This document shows positions 7,721-17,166 of a stretch of DNA of 64,000 nt, one piece after another. The notes under the pieces were generated by a model, which was not told where the DNA came from, did not search any database, and worked only from the letters and a program-made list of their open reading frames with translations. Where the stretch lies: the NCBI GenBank assembly GCA_029565395.1, contig JAKQOG010000086.1, forward strand, positions 36,916 to 100,915, given 5' to 3'. Position numbers and translations under genes: made by a program. The stretch's first letter is position 1, and each line of letters opens with the position of its first letter. Origin of the DNA: Candidatus Hydrogenedentota bacterium. GTDB taxonomy: Bacteria; Hydrogenedentota; Hydrogenedentia; Hydrogenedentales; CAILVY01.

Positions 7721-9313
7721 ATGCCATGGGATGAAGCGTTGGCGGAATGGCAGGATGTTTTGGGTGATGAGCGGGTTTCGGTGGATACCCCGGTGGTGGA
7801 GAGGTATGCACGGACCACGCAACCGCATGGGACCACGCCTCGGGGCGTTTTGTATCCGCGGTCCGTGGAGGAGGTGCAGGCGGTGGTGCGCATCGCAGCG
7901 CGGCATGAGACGCCGCTGTACCCGATTTCATGTGGTAAAAACTGGGGCTATGGCGATGCTTGCGCGCCGCGTGATGGCGCGATGATCGTGGATTTGCGGC
8001 GCATGGACCGTATTTTGGAAATTAATCCTGAACTGGGCTATGCAGTGATTGAGCCGGGGGTGACGCAGCAGCAATTGTATGAGCGGGTGCGGGTGGAGGC
8101 GCCGGGATTCTGGATGGACAGCACCGGGGCCGGGCCGCACGCCAGTATCGTGGGGAATGTGCTGGAACGCGGGTTTGGCCATACGCCGTACGGGGACCAT
8201 GTGCGAACCAGTTGCGGGATGGAGATTGTGCTGGCGGATGGGCGAGTACTTAACACGGGATTTGGACATTTTCAGGAGTCGCGGGCTGCACGGGTGTATC
8301 CATATGGCGTAGGGCCAGTGCTGGATGGCCTCTTCACGCAATCGAATCTTGGCATCGTAACGAAGCTGTGCGTGTGGCTGTATCCCGCGCCGGAGGCGTT
8401 CCGGCTGTTTTTTATCAAGGTGGACCGCGAGGAGCAGGTGTATCCGCTGATGGAGGCGTTGCGGCCGTTGCGGATGCGCGGGATTCTCAATAGCGCCGTG
8501 CATATCGGGAACGATTTGCGGGTGATCACCAGCCTGCGGCGGTATCCATGGGACGCCACGGGCGGAAAGACCCCGTTGCCGGAATCCGTGCGGGAATCGT
8601 TGCGGCGGGAAACGGGTCTTGGCGCGTGGAACGCCTCGGGGGCATTGATGGGCACCCGCAGCCAGGTGCGGGGAGCGGTGCGGGAATTAAAGAAGGCCGT
8701 TGGGCCCTTGGGCAAGTTGGTCTTTGTGGATGATCGTAAACTCGCCTGGGGAAAGCGCGCCGTGATGTTATTGAACAAATTTGGTCTTGGACGTGTGCTG
8801 GCCAAACAACTGGAAGCGCTCGAACCGAATTACGGACTGTTGAAAGGGATTCCCACGGATGCGCCGCTCTTGGGCGCGCAATGGCGGCTGCGTACCACGG
8901 GGCCGGTTCCGTTGGATCCGCTGGAAGCGGGATGCGGGCTGATTTGGTTCTCCCCTGTGCTGCCGATGCGCGCGGAAGATGTCAAAAGGTTGCTGGAATG
9001 CGTGACACCCCTGTTTTATGCCCGCGGATTCGATTTGCCGGTGACCTTCACCCTCCTGAACGAGCGATCCATGGTGGCGATTCTTAATTTGGCCTTCGAC
9101 AAATCCGTTCCGGAGGATATCGAACAGGCCTCGGCGTGTTATCAAGAAGTGACCACTGCTTTAAAAGAAGCGGGCTATCCTCCCTACCGTCTCACCCCCG
9201 AAGGCATGCCGCTGTGGACTGATCCCGGCGATTCCTTCTGGTACGCCGCCCAAAAAATAAAATCCGCCCTCGACCCCCAAAATATCCTCGCTCCCGGACG
9301 GTATGTTCCGTGA
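7721..9313 (+). CDS. FAD-linked oxidoreductase of the vanillyl-alcohol oxidase / p-cresol methylhydroxylase family
   Basis: This 530-residue flavoprotein has the PCMH-type FAD domain at the N-terminus. 'PRSVEEVQAVVRIAARHETPLYPISCGKNWGYG' and 'VIEPGVTQQQLYERV' are the FAD-binding strands, followed by 'GPHASIVGNVLERGFGHTPYGDH' and 'GPVLDGLFTQSNLGIVTKLCVWLYP'. The C-terminal cap domain ends in 'SFWYAAQKIKSALDPQNILAPGRY', characteristic of the family. Known members oxidise para-substituted phenols (4-cresol, vanillyl alcohol, eugenol) or related alcohols. The substrate here cannot be read from sequence. No signal peptide is seen. A GAGGG element stands about ten bases before the ATG. It stands alone, divergent from the GH2 gene. 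Confidence 0.87.
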   Translation: MPWDEALAEWQDVLGDERVSVDTPVVERYARTTQPHGTTPRGVLYPRSVEEVQAVVRIAARHETPLYPISCGKNWGYGDACAPRDGAMIVDLRRMDRILEINPELGYAVIEPGVTQQQLYERVRVEAPGFWMDSTGAGPHASIVGNVLERGFGHTPYGDHVRTSCGMEIVLADGRVLNTGFGHFQESRAARVYPYGVGPVLDGLFTQSNLGIVTKLCVWLYPAPEAFRLFFIKVDREEQVYPLMEALRPLRMRGILNSAVHIGNDLRVITSLRRYPWDATGGKTPLPESVRESLRRETGLGAWNASGALMGTRSQVRGAVRELKKAVGPLGKLVFVDDRKLAWGKRAVMLLNKFGLGRVLAKQLEALEPNYGLLKGIPTDAPLLGAQWRLRTTGPVPLDPLEAGCGLIWFSPVLPMRAEDVKRLLECVTPLFYARGFDLPVTFTLLNERSMVAILNLAFDKSVPEDIEQASACYQEVTTALKEAGYPPYRLTPEGMPLWTDPGDSFWYAAQKIKSALDPQNILAPGRYVP

Positions 9314-9443
9314 TTTTAGGTTGTTTTCTACCACTCCTCCGGCGTGTTTTTTAAACGGGGTCAGAACAAAGGACATAGATAATAGATTTTGGACAATGGT
9401 ATGAAAAGGAAGACTTTATGCCGTGTGAGGAAACATCCGTTTT

Positions 9444-12236
9444 CTAGGGCTTTTCTCCTGGGTGTTGTGTGCGCTCGCGGGCGCGGATTTCGTGGCCGCC
9501 GAGATCGAGGTGACGCTGGTAATGGATTTTTGCGGCGGCGGGATCGCCGGAATCCCAATAGGCATCGCCCAGGAGGACGTGAAGTTCAGGATCATCCGGC
9601 AGGAATTGCAAGGCATCTTCCAGAATTGCTTTTGCCTTGCTTAACTCCTGCCAACGCAGAAATTGTTTCCCTTGCACCTCCGCGATTTGTTTCAGGTAGT
9701 ATTGCGCGGTGTAATCGTTGGGATCGAGACCGAGTGAGACCTTGAACGCGTCCATCGCTGCCGAACCTATGGAAAGCCCGCCGTAATACGCCTGTAATCC
9801 CACAAAATCGTGGACATGCGCCTCATGACGGCGCTGAATCGCCGCGGCGGTATCCGGAGCAAGCCGCGCGGCATCCATGATTTTTAACGGATTCACCGCG
9901 CGCAGTTGCAGCGCTCCGAGGCTATCCTGCACGTTGCGTTCGAATACCAGTTTGGGTGCAACAAATTCCGCCCAGGGATGATCGTCCGTCATGCAGTGCC
10001 CACCTGACGAATACTCGTCCACTGCGGGCTTGTCCAACACAAAGCATGCGAAAATTTCCGGGAGATCGCGCAGCCCCACTTTGTCCAGTGCATCCTTGAG
10101 GAGCGGCTGGCGCAAGCGCTGTTCCGCGCGCGCATAGTCCAGGCGCAGCGGCTGATTCGACCCGATGAGGAATAAATCCGCATTCACGAAGAACGCGGCA
10201 TATTCCGGAAACACGCAGGTGAAGGTATAGGTGAGGGATTTCATCAATTCCGGACTCAGGCTGTGCAGCGGCACCCATTGCGAGACAATCCCGCCGGGCC
10301 GCAGCCGGTTCAGGCAGAGTTTGTAATACTCCTGCGTATAAAACGTAGACACCCCCGCGAGCGCGAGCGGCATCGGCTCGAAGGTGATCACGTCATAACG
10401 TTCGTTGGTGGTGAGCAGGAAGTTTCGCCCGTCATCAATGCGCACCTTCAGGTTGGGGCGGCCGAGCACGCCCAGATTATCCGCGGTAAACAATGGCGCG
10501 GCAGCGATGACATCCGGGGAGATTTCAACGGCGTCGATGCGCTCGAAGCCGGACAACGCCAGCGTGCCGCAGGTGATTCCCGATCCGAAGCACATGAACA
10601 ACACGGTGCGCGGGTCGCGGTCGAAGAGCAGCGGCAGCACTCCCTGAAGCCGGTTCATTTTCACGCCGCGTTCGATGGAGGCCGTCGCCTGCACGCGGTT
10701 GATCCACAAAATACGGTTGGAGCCGCTGGCCTCTTCTACGGGCTCCGACACGGCGACAGTGCCTTCAATGCCCTCGCAATAATGAATCACGCGGTGATCA
10801 CTGGGCACATAGCCCGCGTTCAGCGAACGGCTCACATCCGCCGGGGCCTTGCTCCATGCCCACACGATGAGCAATGCCCCACCGATCATTGCGGCTGTTT
10901 TTCCCCAGCGCAGGGTCTCGGGACAGATCCACATCAGCCCGGCCCCGCACAGGATCAGCAGCGCCGCCATGGTGACGATGCCGTTGTGCGTACCGAGCAG
11001 TGGGATGATGACGAACCCGCCCAATGCCGCGCCGATCACGCCGCCGATGGTGTTGGCGCTGTACAGCCGCCCCACGTCGCGTCCGACGGAGCCCCGCCCC
11101 GCCACCACCGCCTTCACTGCAAACGGAAAGGTCATTCCGCTGCAGAAGGTTGGCAGGAACAGCGCCGTGAAACATAGCGCAAACATGATGCGCACCGTCT
11201 GGTCCCAGTGAAAGCCCGCGGCCTGCTGCAATTCCGCCAGCGTGGCGGGCATCCCCGCGATCCAGCCCAGCATCAGGATGCAACTTACGCCGTTGAGGAT
11301 CATCATGCCGCCGAAAAGGGCCGTGTGCCCGCGGACACGGTCCGCGATAAGCGATGCCACCGCGCCCCCGGCGGCAATGCCACACAGCAGCGCCGTCAGC
11401 ATGGTCGTGTAGGCGTAAGTGGTGCCGAGGAACAGAATAGCGAGCAGGCGCGTCCACAACACCTCCAGGGCGAGCATGCAGAAACCGGACACGGCGAAGG
11501 CCAGGATCACCCAGCGCGCCGTGGAAGGTCTGCGAGACTCCCCGGTGATGTCTTCCGACGGTTTAAGCGTGCTTCGTTCCACGTATAACGACACAACGAT
11601 GGCCAGCGTGCCGATGATCAGATTTGCCACCGCGCCCACAAGCGTGGTTCGCGTGTAGCCCAAGTGCGGCAAGAGTAGAAATCCGCTCAGGAAGCAGCCC
11701 GTCATAGCACCCAGGGTATTCAACGTATACAGTCCGCCGATGCGCCGCCCACGCACCTGCGGCTCCCGGCTCACAAACTTCGACAACAACGGCAGGGTCG
11801 CGCCCATGAGCGCCACGGGCAAGAACAACACAACCAGTGCCATCAGCGCGCGCAATGCAATGCCCAAGGAGCGCGCGCCACCGGAGAGTTGCAGCAATGC
11901 CACGACGGCATTCTCGCCATACGCCACAATCCCTAAAAACACCACCGCCCACAAGCCAATGATGATTTCAAAAACACCATACAGGCGCAAGGGCCGCATG
12001 GCGCGATCCGCAAGGCGCCCGCCCCACCAACTGCCCAGTCCAAGCCCCAGGAAAAAAATGGAAAGCACCGTGCTGACGGCATAGGCGGTGGTGCCGAACA
12101 ACAGGACCAGCTTGCGGGTCCACACCACCTGATACAACAGCCCGCACGCGCCGGAAATGAAAAAAAAGAGCAACAAGACGGCAAAAAGCAGATAGAACCG
12201 CCTCGTGTTGTCATTGCGCTCTTTTCTTGATTCCAT
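9444..12236 (-). CDS. Fused MFS-like membrane / spermidine-synthase-like / TPR protein
   Basis: A roughly 930-residue three-part protein. The N-terminal half has more than ten membrane helices beginning 'FYLLFAVLLLFFFISGACGLLYQVVWTRKL', the hallmark of fused MFS/spermidine synthases. About residues 500-780 form a spermidine-synthase-type Rossmann domain ('MCFGSGITCGTLALSG', 'DAVEISPDVI', 'RIDDGRNFLL', 'GVSTFYTQEYYKLCLNRLRPGGIVSQWVPL'). The C-terminus carries at least one good TPR ('DPELHVLLGDAYWDSGDPAAAKIHYQRHL'). The catalytic Asp of true aminopropyltransferases is not obvious ('FEPMPLA' where D-x-x-D is expected), so spermidine synthesis is doubtful. ATG 12236 is preferred because GGAAG stands five bases before it. 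Confidence 0.85.
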   Translation of the reverse strand: MESRKERNDNTRRFYLLFAVLLLFFFISGACGLLYQVVWTRKLVLLFGTTAYAVSTVLSIFFLGLGLGSWWGGRLADRAMRPLRLYGVFEIIIGLWAVVFLGIVAYGENAVVALLQLSGGARSLGIALRALMALVVLFLPVALMGATLPLLSKFVSREPQVRGRRIGGLYTLNTLGAMTGCFLSGFLLLPHLGYTRTTLVGAVANLIIGTLAIVVSLYVERSTLKPSEDITGESRRPSTARWVILAFAVSGFCMLALEVLWTRLLAILFLGTTYAYTTMLTALLCGIAAGGAVASLIADRVRGHTALFGGMMILNGVSCILMLGWIAGMPATLAELQQAAGFHWDQTVRIMFALCFTALFLPTFCSGMTFPFAVKAVVAGRGSVGRDVGRLYSANTIGGVIGAALGGFVIIPLLGTHNGIVTMAALLILCGAGLMWICPETLRWGKTAAMIGGALLIVWAWSKAPADVSRSLNAGYVPSDHRVIHYCEGIEGTVAVSEPVEEASGSNRILWINRVQATASIERGVKMNRLQGVLPLLFDRDPRTVLFMCFGSGITCGTLALSGFERIDAVEISPDVIAAAPLFTADNLGVLGRPNLKVRIDDGRNFLLTTNERYDVITFEPMPLALAGVSTFYTQEYYKLCLNRLRPGGIVSQWVPLHSLSPELMKSLTYTFTCVFPEYAAFFVNADLFLIGSNQPLRLDYARAEQRLRQPLLKDALDKVGLRDLPEIFACFVLDKPAVDEYSSGGHCMTDDHPWAEFVAPKLVFERNVQDSLGALQLRAVNPLKIMDAARLAPDTAAAIQRRHEAHVHDFVGLQAYYGGLSIGSAAMDAFKVSLGLDPNDYTAQYYLKQIAEVQGKQFLRWQELSKAKAILEDALQFLPDDPELHVLLGDAYWDSGDPAAAKIHYQRHLDLGGHEIRARERTQHPGEKP

Positions 12237-12356
12237 GAAAACTTCCTTACCCATCGTGTACCCGGCTCAGCACAGTATATGCTGATCCCAGGCATGGTGG
12301 AAAATGTTACCCGGCATCAACGCAAGGACATACGCTCACATACACACATGATTTGT

Positions 12357-15300
12357 CTAATAGTTGATGGTTAACTCAAGGCGATCCATTAATACAGGAT
12401 CCCTGCCGGTGCGTTGTGTATTGAATCGCGCACCGATGAGGTTATCACCAGGGCGAAACGCTTGGATCGGCGGCACAAGTTGGAACCATGCCGCTGCCGG
12501 GGTGGATCCGAGCGCTTCCACCGGGGTTGCAGGACCAAGGTCCGTGTCATTCATGGTACACTGGAGTTGATCGCTTTCCGCGGCCGCTGTCACACGAATG
12601 CGCAGACAGACCTTGGGTGTTTTCCCTTCTGGCGCATTCACGGCAATATCTTCGCCCACGGGCAGTTTGGCCGTTACACTCGCCCCCGGCACAAGTTGTA
12701 TCGGCAGACGGTCGGGCACCACGAGCGCGGCACGGTCAAAGCCCCAGAAATCCCGGGGTTCTATGGGATCGATGGCGTAGACTTTATCAAGACCTCTTAA
12801 AGTATCGCGCGCCCCTATGCGGTTCAGCCGTTCATCGGGTTCCGAAGGAAACAAATTGAAGATGTAGATGCCATCCACACCGGCTTGCCAGGCGTTCATG
12901 GCGGCCCCATACCAAGCGCCCGGCTCAGAGTATCCGTGCGCGGGTTGGAGTCCCGAACCGCAAATGTTGGCCATGGCGCGAACACCGTGTTGGTGGGTCA
13001 ATTCCGTCATCTCCCGCAGTTGCGGGGCCATTGCCATCGGTCCCAGATCGCCTCCCAACACCAGGATGTCGACGAGGTCTTCCTCAAGCCAGGCCGGCAC
13101 ATCCAAACCAATTGCCACACACCGCTCCACGCTCAACGGAATGCGGCAGGACACGAGAAAAGGGCGGTTGCGCGCCATGGCCACGCGTTCTGTCAATGCG
13201 CGCACCTTGCGCATAAAATCGTTCATCATCGCAAGGTGTTCCGGGGTTACCGGGCGATCTTCATTGGTTTCGCGGAAAAATTTAGGATGGCGAAACCAAT
13301 CCATGTCGATGCCGTCGAGATCGTAGCGCGTGAACACATCTTCAAAGATGCGCAGCATATAATCGCGTACTTCCGGGACAGCAAAATCGAGCGCCGCCCA
13401 CCATTTCCGGGGATCGGTCATCTCGTACTTCTCATAGTCCTCGGGTTTGCCCAACAGATACTCCGGATGTTCACGTTTCCAGCGGGGATGCCCCCATGGG
13501 ACAAAGCTGTCCTCGATGTTATTCATGCGGCTCGACCAGAACACTTCTATGCTGTTCTCATGGCCAAACTGCACCGCCACCGCCAGAGGATCCGTTCCCA
13601 GTTTTTCCAGCGCGTGCAATCCGGCGCAGAGATCCTTAACGTATTGCTCATCCGTATCGGCGACAAACTCGCCCAAGGCTTCCCCTACTTTCGGCACATG
13701 CGCCCAATACAAGCCGCCGCCCCCGGTGCAGTAACAGATGGTGTCGACTTGCGTGTTCGCCACCTGCCGGAGGCGCAAAGCAAGAAACTCCTCCGGCGTT
13801 TTAAACGGCCGCACATCACATCCATCGTCGTTGTACATGATCCGGCGTTGCCGCGCCGCCGCCGCCTTCCGCGCCTTCTTCATGCCGTCCATGGATATGG
13901 CGCCGGCATTCCCCGGGTCCGGCGTTTCCATCTTGAATGAATAGAATGACGCATTCCGCAACACAAACCGGACCTGAATATTCTCGGTAGCCGCCGGCAA
14001 TATCTTTTGTGTTTTCCAGAGCACTGGCTGGTTCACACTGTCGCCGGAAAGCGGCAAACAATCCTCGCGGCCATACCCCGCAATGACAGCGCCCTTGTCA
14101 TCCAGAACCTCGGCTTGCAGCAGGCCATTTTGTGCGATGTAGTTCACAACCAGTGCGCCATGCGTATTGTGCAGCGGTATGGTGGTCACACTGCCTTCTT
14201 CAGCGCCCGCATCCAGGGATGCGAATCCATCCTTGCGCAACGTAGCCATCCCTATGGCGGATTTTGCGGATACCACGGCATGCGTGGCATCCGATCCGCC
14301 ATAAAACAACTTTATGACATTTCCCTCGACAAGCGGGTGATTGGGTGTGAAAACCATTCCGCTGTCCCACGCGCCGGAAGGTCCCAGCGGCAATACCGGC
14401 GGACGCGGTTCCTCTTGGCGTGTCCAGTGAACGCCGTCGCGGCTGCTGACGAGTTCGACAAAAATTGTGCCGTTGTCCCCGGCTGCGGTGATGCGGAAAA
14501 TCCAGAGAAAGCCGAGATACATGGATTCATATGCGAAGCCGCACAATCCGTAAAAGTCCGTGTGCTGGCCAGGCTTTTCCACCCAGCGATCGTCAAACTC
14601 ATCCGGGGCGAGCACAAAGGCAGGTGCGGGCCACGATTCGAAGTTGCGCGTTTCGGCGAACCCGACACACCGCCTGCGGAATCCGCGCACCTCTGTAAAC
14701 TGTTTCGGATATCCCATATAGCGCTTGGCGTGTGCGTCCCAGACAAAATTACCCACATCGCCGACCGGATCGCGGAGCACGGGGTTCTTCGGCGCATCGA
14801 TCCAATGAATCCCGTCAGGCGACCACGCCCCGTAATATCCGCTGACGATATTCTTGGGCGGAGTCCGGCCATAATCCCAATTCATAAGTTTGTAGCGGCG
14901 ATTAGGATCCTTCTCCCATGGCGTGTAGATGACCTGTTGATTATGATCTTCTGCGGTGCGCCGGAACAGGATGTTGTTCTGCTTGTTGTCACCGTACGTC
15001 ACCAGGCCAAGCTCAGGCTTTGTCCAATGCAGGCCATCCGGGCTGGTGGCGTAGAGATTACGGTACTCTTTCCCGTCCCATGCGTGGTACCACATCCGGT
15101 AGCCGGTCCCGTCTTCCCCGGGCAACACTGTGCCGTAGACATAGGCAGTGCAGCCTTCCCAGGGTTTGTCCGGCAGAAGCACGGGATTGCCCGGATGTTT
15201 TTCAAACGCATGATACGTCCGGGTGACATTTGCCTTCTCCGCGATGACACCATCATCCACGAATAACTGCCAGGAACCCGTCAGATCCCCCTGGACGATG

Positions 15301-15362
15301 CCGGAGGCGGCGGGGGAACTGGCGGTGAGCGTAATAAACAACATCATAATGAGAACAAACAT
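12357..15362 (-). CDS. Secreted fusion: GH32/43-like beta-propeller plus GH10-like TIM-barrel
   Basis: This 1001-residue exported protein (signal peptide about 1-20) is a fusion. Residues about 25-400 show propeller repeats of GH32/GH43/GH68-like enzymes ('MWYHAWDGKEYRNLYATSPDGLHWTKPELGLV', 'YGAWSPDGIHW', 'ELVSSRDGVHW'). A beta-rich linker follows. From about 505 on there is a TIM-barrel domain like the 'family 10 glycosylhydrolase-like' group: 'RIMYNDDGCDVRPF', 'YDLDGIDMDWFRHPKFF', 'DILVLGGDLGPMA' and 'WYGAAMNAWQAGVDGIYIFNLF'. Such proteins occur in polysaccharide-degrading planctomycete-like bacteria. Catalytic residues cannot be assigned with confidence, and the barrel may be binding-only. 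An AAGGA element precedes ATG 15362. Confidence 0.8.
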   Translation of the reverse strand: MFVLIMMLFITLTASSPAASGIVQGDLTGSWQLFVDDGVIAEKANVTRTYHAFEKHPGNPVLLPDKPWEGCTAYVYGTVLPGEDGTGYRMWYHAWDGKEYRNLYATSPDGLHWTKPELGLVTYGDNKQNNILFRRTAEDHNQQVIYTPWEKDPNRRYKLMNWDYGRTPPKNIVSGYYGAWSPDGIHWIDAPKNPVLRDPVGDVGNFVWDAHAKRYMGYPKQFTEVRGFRRRCVGFAETRNFESWPAPAFVLAPDEFDDRWVEKPGQHTDFYGLCGFAYESMYLGFLWIFRITAAGDNGTIFVELVSSRDGVHWTRQEEPRPPVLPLGPSGAWDSGMVFTPNHPLVEGNVIKLFYGGSDATHAVVSAKSAIGMATLRKDGFASLDAGAEEGSVTTIPLHNTHGALVVNYIAQNGLLQAEVLDDKGAVIAGYGREDCLPLSGDSVNQPVLWKTQKILPAATENIQVRFVLRNASFYSFKMETPDPGNAGAISMDGMKKARKAAAARQRRIMYNDDGCDVRPFKTPEEFLALRLRQVANTQVDTICYCTGGGGLYWAHVPKVGEALGEFVADTDEQYVKDLCAGLHALEKLGTDPLAVAVQFGHENSIEVFWSSRMNNIEDSFVPWGHPRWKREHPEYLLGKPEDYEKYEMTDPRKWWAALDFAVPEVRDYMLRIFEDVFTRYDLDGIDMDWFRHPKFFRETNEDRPVTPEHLAMMNDFMRKVRALTERVAMARNRPFLVSCRIPLSVERCVAIGLDVPAWLEEDLVDILVLGGDLGPMAMAPQLREMTELTHQHGVRAMANICGSGLQPAHGYSEPGAWYGAAMNAWQAGVDGIYIFNLFPSEPDERLNRIGARDTLRGLDKVYAIDPIEPRDFWGFDRAALVVPDRLPIQLVPGASVTAKLPVGEDIAVNAPEGKTPKVCLRIRVTAAAESDQLQCTMNDTDLGPATPVEALGSTPAAAWFQLVPPIQAFRPGDNLIGARFNTQRTGRDPVLMDRLELTINY

Positions 15363-15420
15363 TTTTAGAATCCTTATTTGTATATTCTATCGTATGACAG
15401 GAGCCACGTCCTCCCAACCT

Positions 15421-16128
15421 CTATGTTTTTTGGCATGTCCCAATAAATGCGCGTAGCTGTTCACATAGCCGCGCGCTGCTGTTCCGTGCGGTTTCCAACA
15501 CATGCTGGTGGGTCAGTACCTGGGGGGTCACACAGGAATTGGTGATGCAGGAAATCACGGCGGCGCAGATGCCCAGAGAATGACAGCGGAACACTTCAGG
15601 GCCCGCGCTCATGCCGACCGCCGCACAGCCCAGTGATTGCAGTGTGCGAATCTCCGCCCGGGTCTCGTAACAGGGTCCGTGCATCCAGCCGTACACGCCC
15701 GTGAAGTCGCACCCCGGCACAATGAAATCCGTGTTCAGGGATTCCGGCAGATCAAAGCGTTTGAACGGCCATGTGCGAATGCAATCGATGGCCACAAGAT
15801 CGCCCGGTTTCATCGGGGCCAGCAATCCACCCGCGGCATTGGTGAAGACGATTGTCCGGACACCCCATTCATACATTACCTGGACTGGCCGCACCACTTC
15901 TTCAAAGGAAAAGCCCTCATAGGCATGGAAACGTCCGCATTGAAGAATGACTTCCGCCGGGCCGCACCGTCCGCGAATGAAGCGATAGGCATGCCCCTCT
16001 ACGCCGCCACCGGCAAGTTCGGGCACAGAAGAAAAGGGGGTCTCCTCCGAAATGGTATCCAGAATGGAATTCAATTCAATACCGGATCCGGCGACGATTC
16101 CGATGGGGTGTTGGTCTACCGTTGCCAT
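15421..16128 (-). CDS. Purine nucleoside phosphorylase (type II PNP/MTAP family)
   Basis: A 235-residue trimeric-type phosphorylase that would cleave purine nucleosides with phosphate in salvage. Motifs are 'CGRFHAYEGFSFEEVVRPV' (phosphate/ribose), 'IVFTNAAGGLLAPMKPGDLVAID', 'GPCYETRAEIRTLQSLG', 'VGMSAGPEV' and 'CITNSC' with the base-contacting Asn. The usual 'GMSTVPE' appears here as 'GMSAGPE'. At 235 residues it is shorter than the usual 270 or so; the N-terminal domain is trimmed. Its ATG overlaps the end of the dGTPase gene by 13 bases, so the two are translationally coupled. Both act on purine (deoxy)nucleosides, which supports a shared salvage role. Confidence 0.85.
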   Translation of the reverse strand: MATVDQHPIGIVAGSGIELNSILDTISEETPFSSVPELAGGGVEGHAYRFIRGRCGPAEVILQCGRFHAYEGFSFEEVVRPVQVMYEWGVRTIVFTNAAGGLLAPMKPGDLVAIDCIRTWPFKRFDLPESLNTDFIVPGCDFTGVYGWMHGPCYETRAEIRTLQSLGCAAVGMSAGPEVFRCHSLGICAAVISCITNSCVTPQVLTHQHVLETARNSSARLCEQLRAFIGTCQKT

Positions 16129-17150
16129 GGGGCGGGCAGCAGGAGCCGATCAAAGAGGTGAAGGGCGTAGTTGTCGGTCATGCCCGCGAAGAAATCGACG
16201 GTGCGGCGCTCCAGCGAATCTTCCGGGCCGCCTTCGAGAATTTCCTCGGTGGGATGTTCCAAGAGGTAGTAATACAAGTTGCGGAGCATGGCGCGGGCCT
16301 TGGATATTTCCGCCTCGATGGCATCGCACGGATATACGCGCGTGTACAGGTAGTCGCGAAGCACATTCATTGCGCCGCGCACCTCCGGCACGATATCGAT
16401 CCGCCCTTCCGAACTGCCCTCGATCAGACTGACCACCATCCGGTCAATCCGTTCGGAGGTGCTTGCGCCCAGCACATAAATCGCTTCCTCTGGCAATTGC
16501 GATTCCTTAATGATATTCGCACGCAGCGCATCGTCCACATCGTGGCTGATATACGCGATTGCATCGCACACGCTCACCACTTGTCCTTCGAGCGTGCTTG
16601 GGTGCTCGGGAATCTCACTGCGCAGAATCGCCTTGCCCGCCGAGTGCCACCGGATCCCGTCCCGCACTTCCCAGGTAAGATTCAGCCCGGGGCCGCCCTG
16701 GCGGCTCTCCAGCTTGTCCACCACCCGCAGGCTTTGTTCCGAGTGCGAAAATCCTGGCGCATACACTTCATTCAACACGAATTCCCCGGCATGCCCAAAC
16801 GGCGTATGCCCCAGATCATGCCCCAGGGCAATCGCCTCCGTCAGATCTTCATTCAAGAAGAGCGCCCGCGAAACCGTCCGCGCGATCTGCGCCACTTCCA
16901 GCGTATGGGTGAGCCGGGTGCGGTAATGGTCGCCCATCGGCGCGAGGAATACCTGCGTTTTGCGTTTCAGACGCCGAAAGGCCTTGGTGTGCAGGATGCG
17001 ATCCCGGTCCCGCTGAAAGACCGTGCGGTAGGGATCTTCCTCTTCCGGGATCTGCCGGCCCTTGGACTCGCCGGAAAACGCCGCGGACGCATGGAGGGTG
17101 TCCCCCTCCCGCGCTTCAATGATCTCCCGGATGCATTTTTCCCCGGCCAT
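16116..17150 (-). CDS. dGTPase-like HD-domain deoxynucleoside triphosphohydrolase
   Basis: This 344-residue cytoplasmic enzyme hydrolyses dNTPs to deoxynucleosides and tripolyphosphate, and helps balance dNTP pools. The HD metal site is visible: H82 in 'RTRLTHTLEVAQIARTV' and 'ALGHDLGHTPFGHAGE' with H111-D112. 'VFQRDRDRILHTKAFRRLKRKTQVFLAP' is the standard N-terminal block of type-2 dGTPase-like proteins. Length matches that class rather than the 500-residue E. coli Dgt. It sits between galK and the PNP gene on the same strand; overlap with PNP makes purine salvage the likely context. Deoxynucleosides released here are substrates for the neighbouring phosphorylase. Confidence 0.9.
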   Translation of the reverse strand: MAGEKCIREIIEAREGDTLHASAAFSGESKGRQIPEEEDPYRTVFQRDRDRILHTKAFRRLKRKTQVFLAPMGDHYRTRLTHTLEVAQIARTVSRALFLNEDLTEAIALGHDLGHTPFGHAGEFVLNEVYAPGFSHSEQSLRVVDKLESRQGGPGLNLTWEVRDGIRWHSAGKAILRSEIPEHPSTLEGQVVSVCDAIAYISHDVDDALRANIIKESQLPEEAIYVLGASTSERIDRMVVSLIEGSSEGRIDIVPEVRGAMNVLRDYLYTRVYPCDAIEAEISKARAMLRNLYYYLLEHPTEEILEGGPEDSLERRTVDFFAGMTDNYALHLFDRLLLPAPWQR

Positions 17151-17166
17151 GGTTTAATCCTGTGGA

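Noticed and set aside
9314..9443. GGGGTCAGAACAAAGGACATAG near 9359 and GGGGTCAAAACGGGCAG near 134 as one repeat family
   Set aside because: The shared core is only about ten bases; too short to claim without genome-wide copies.
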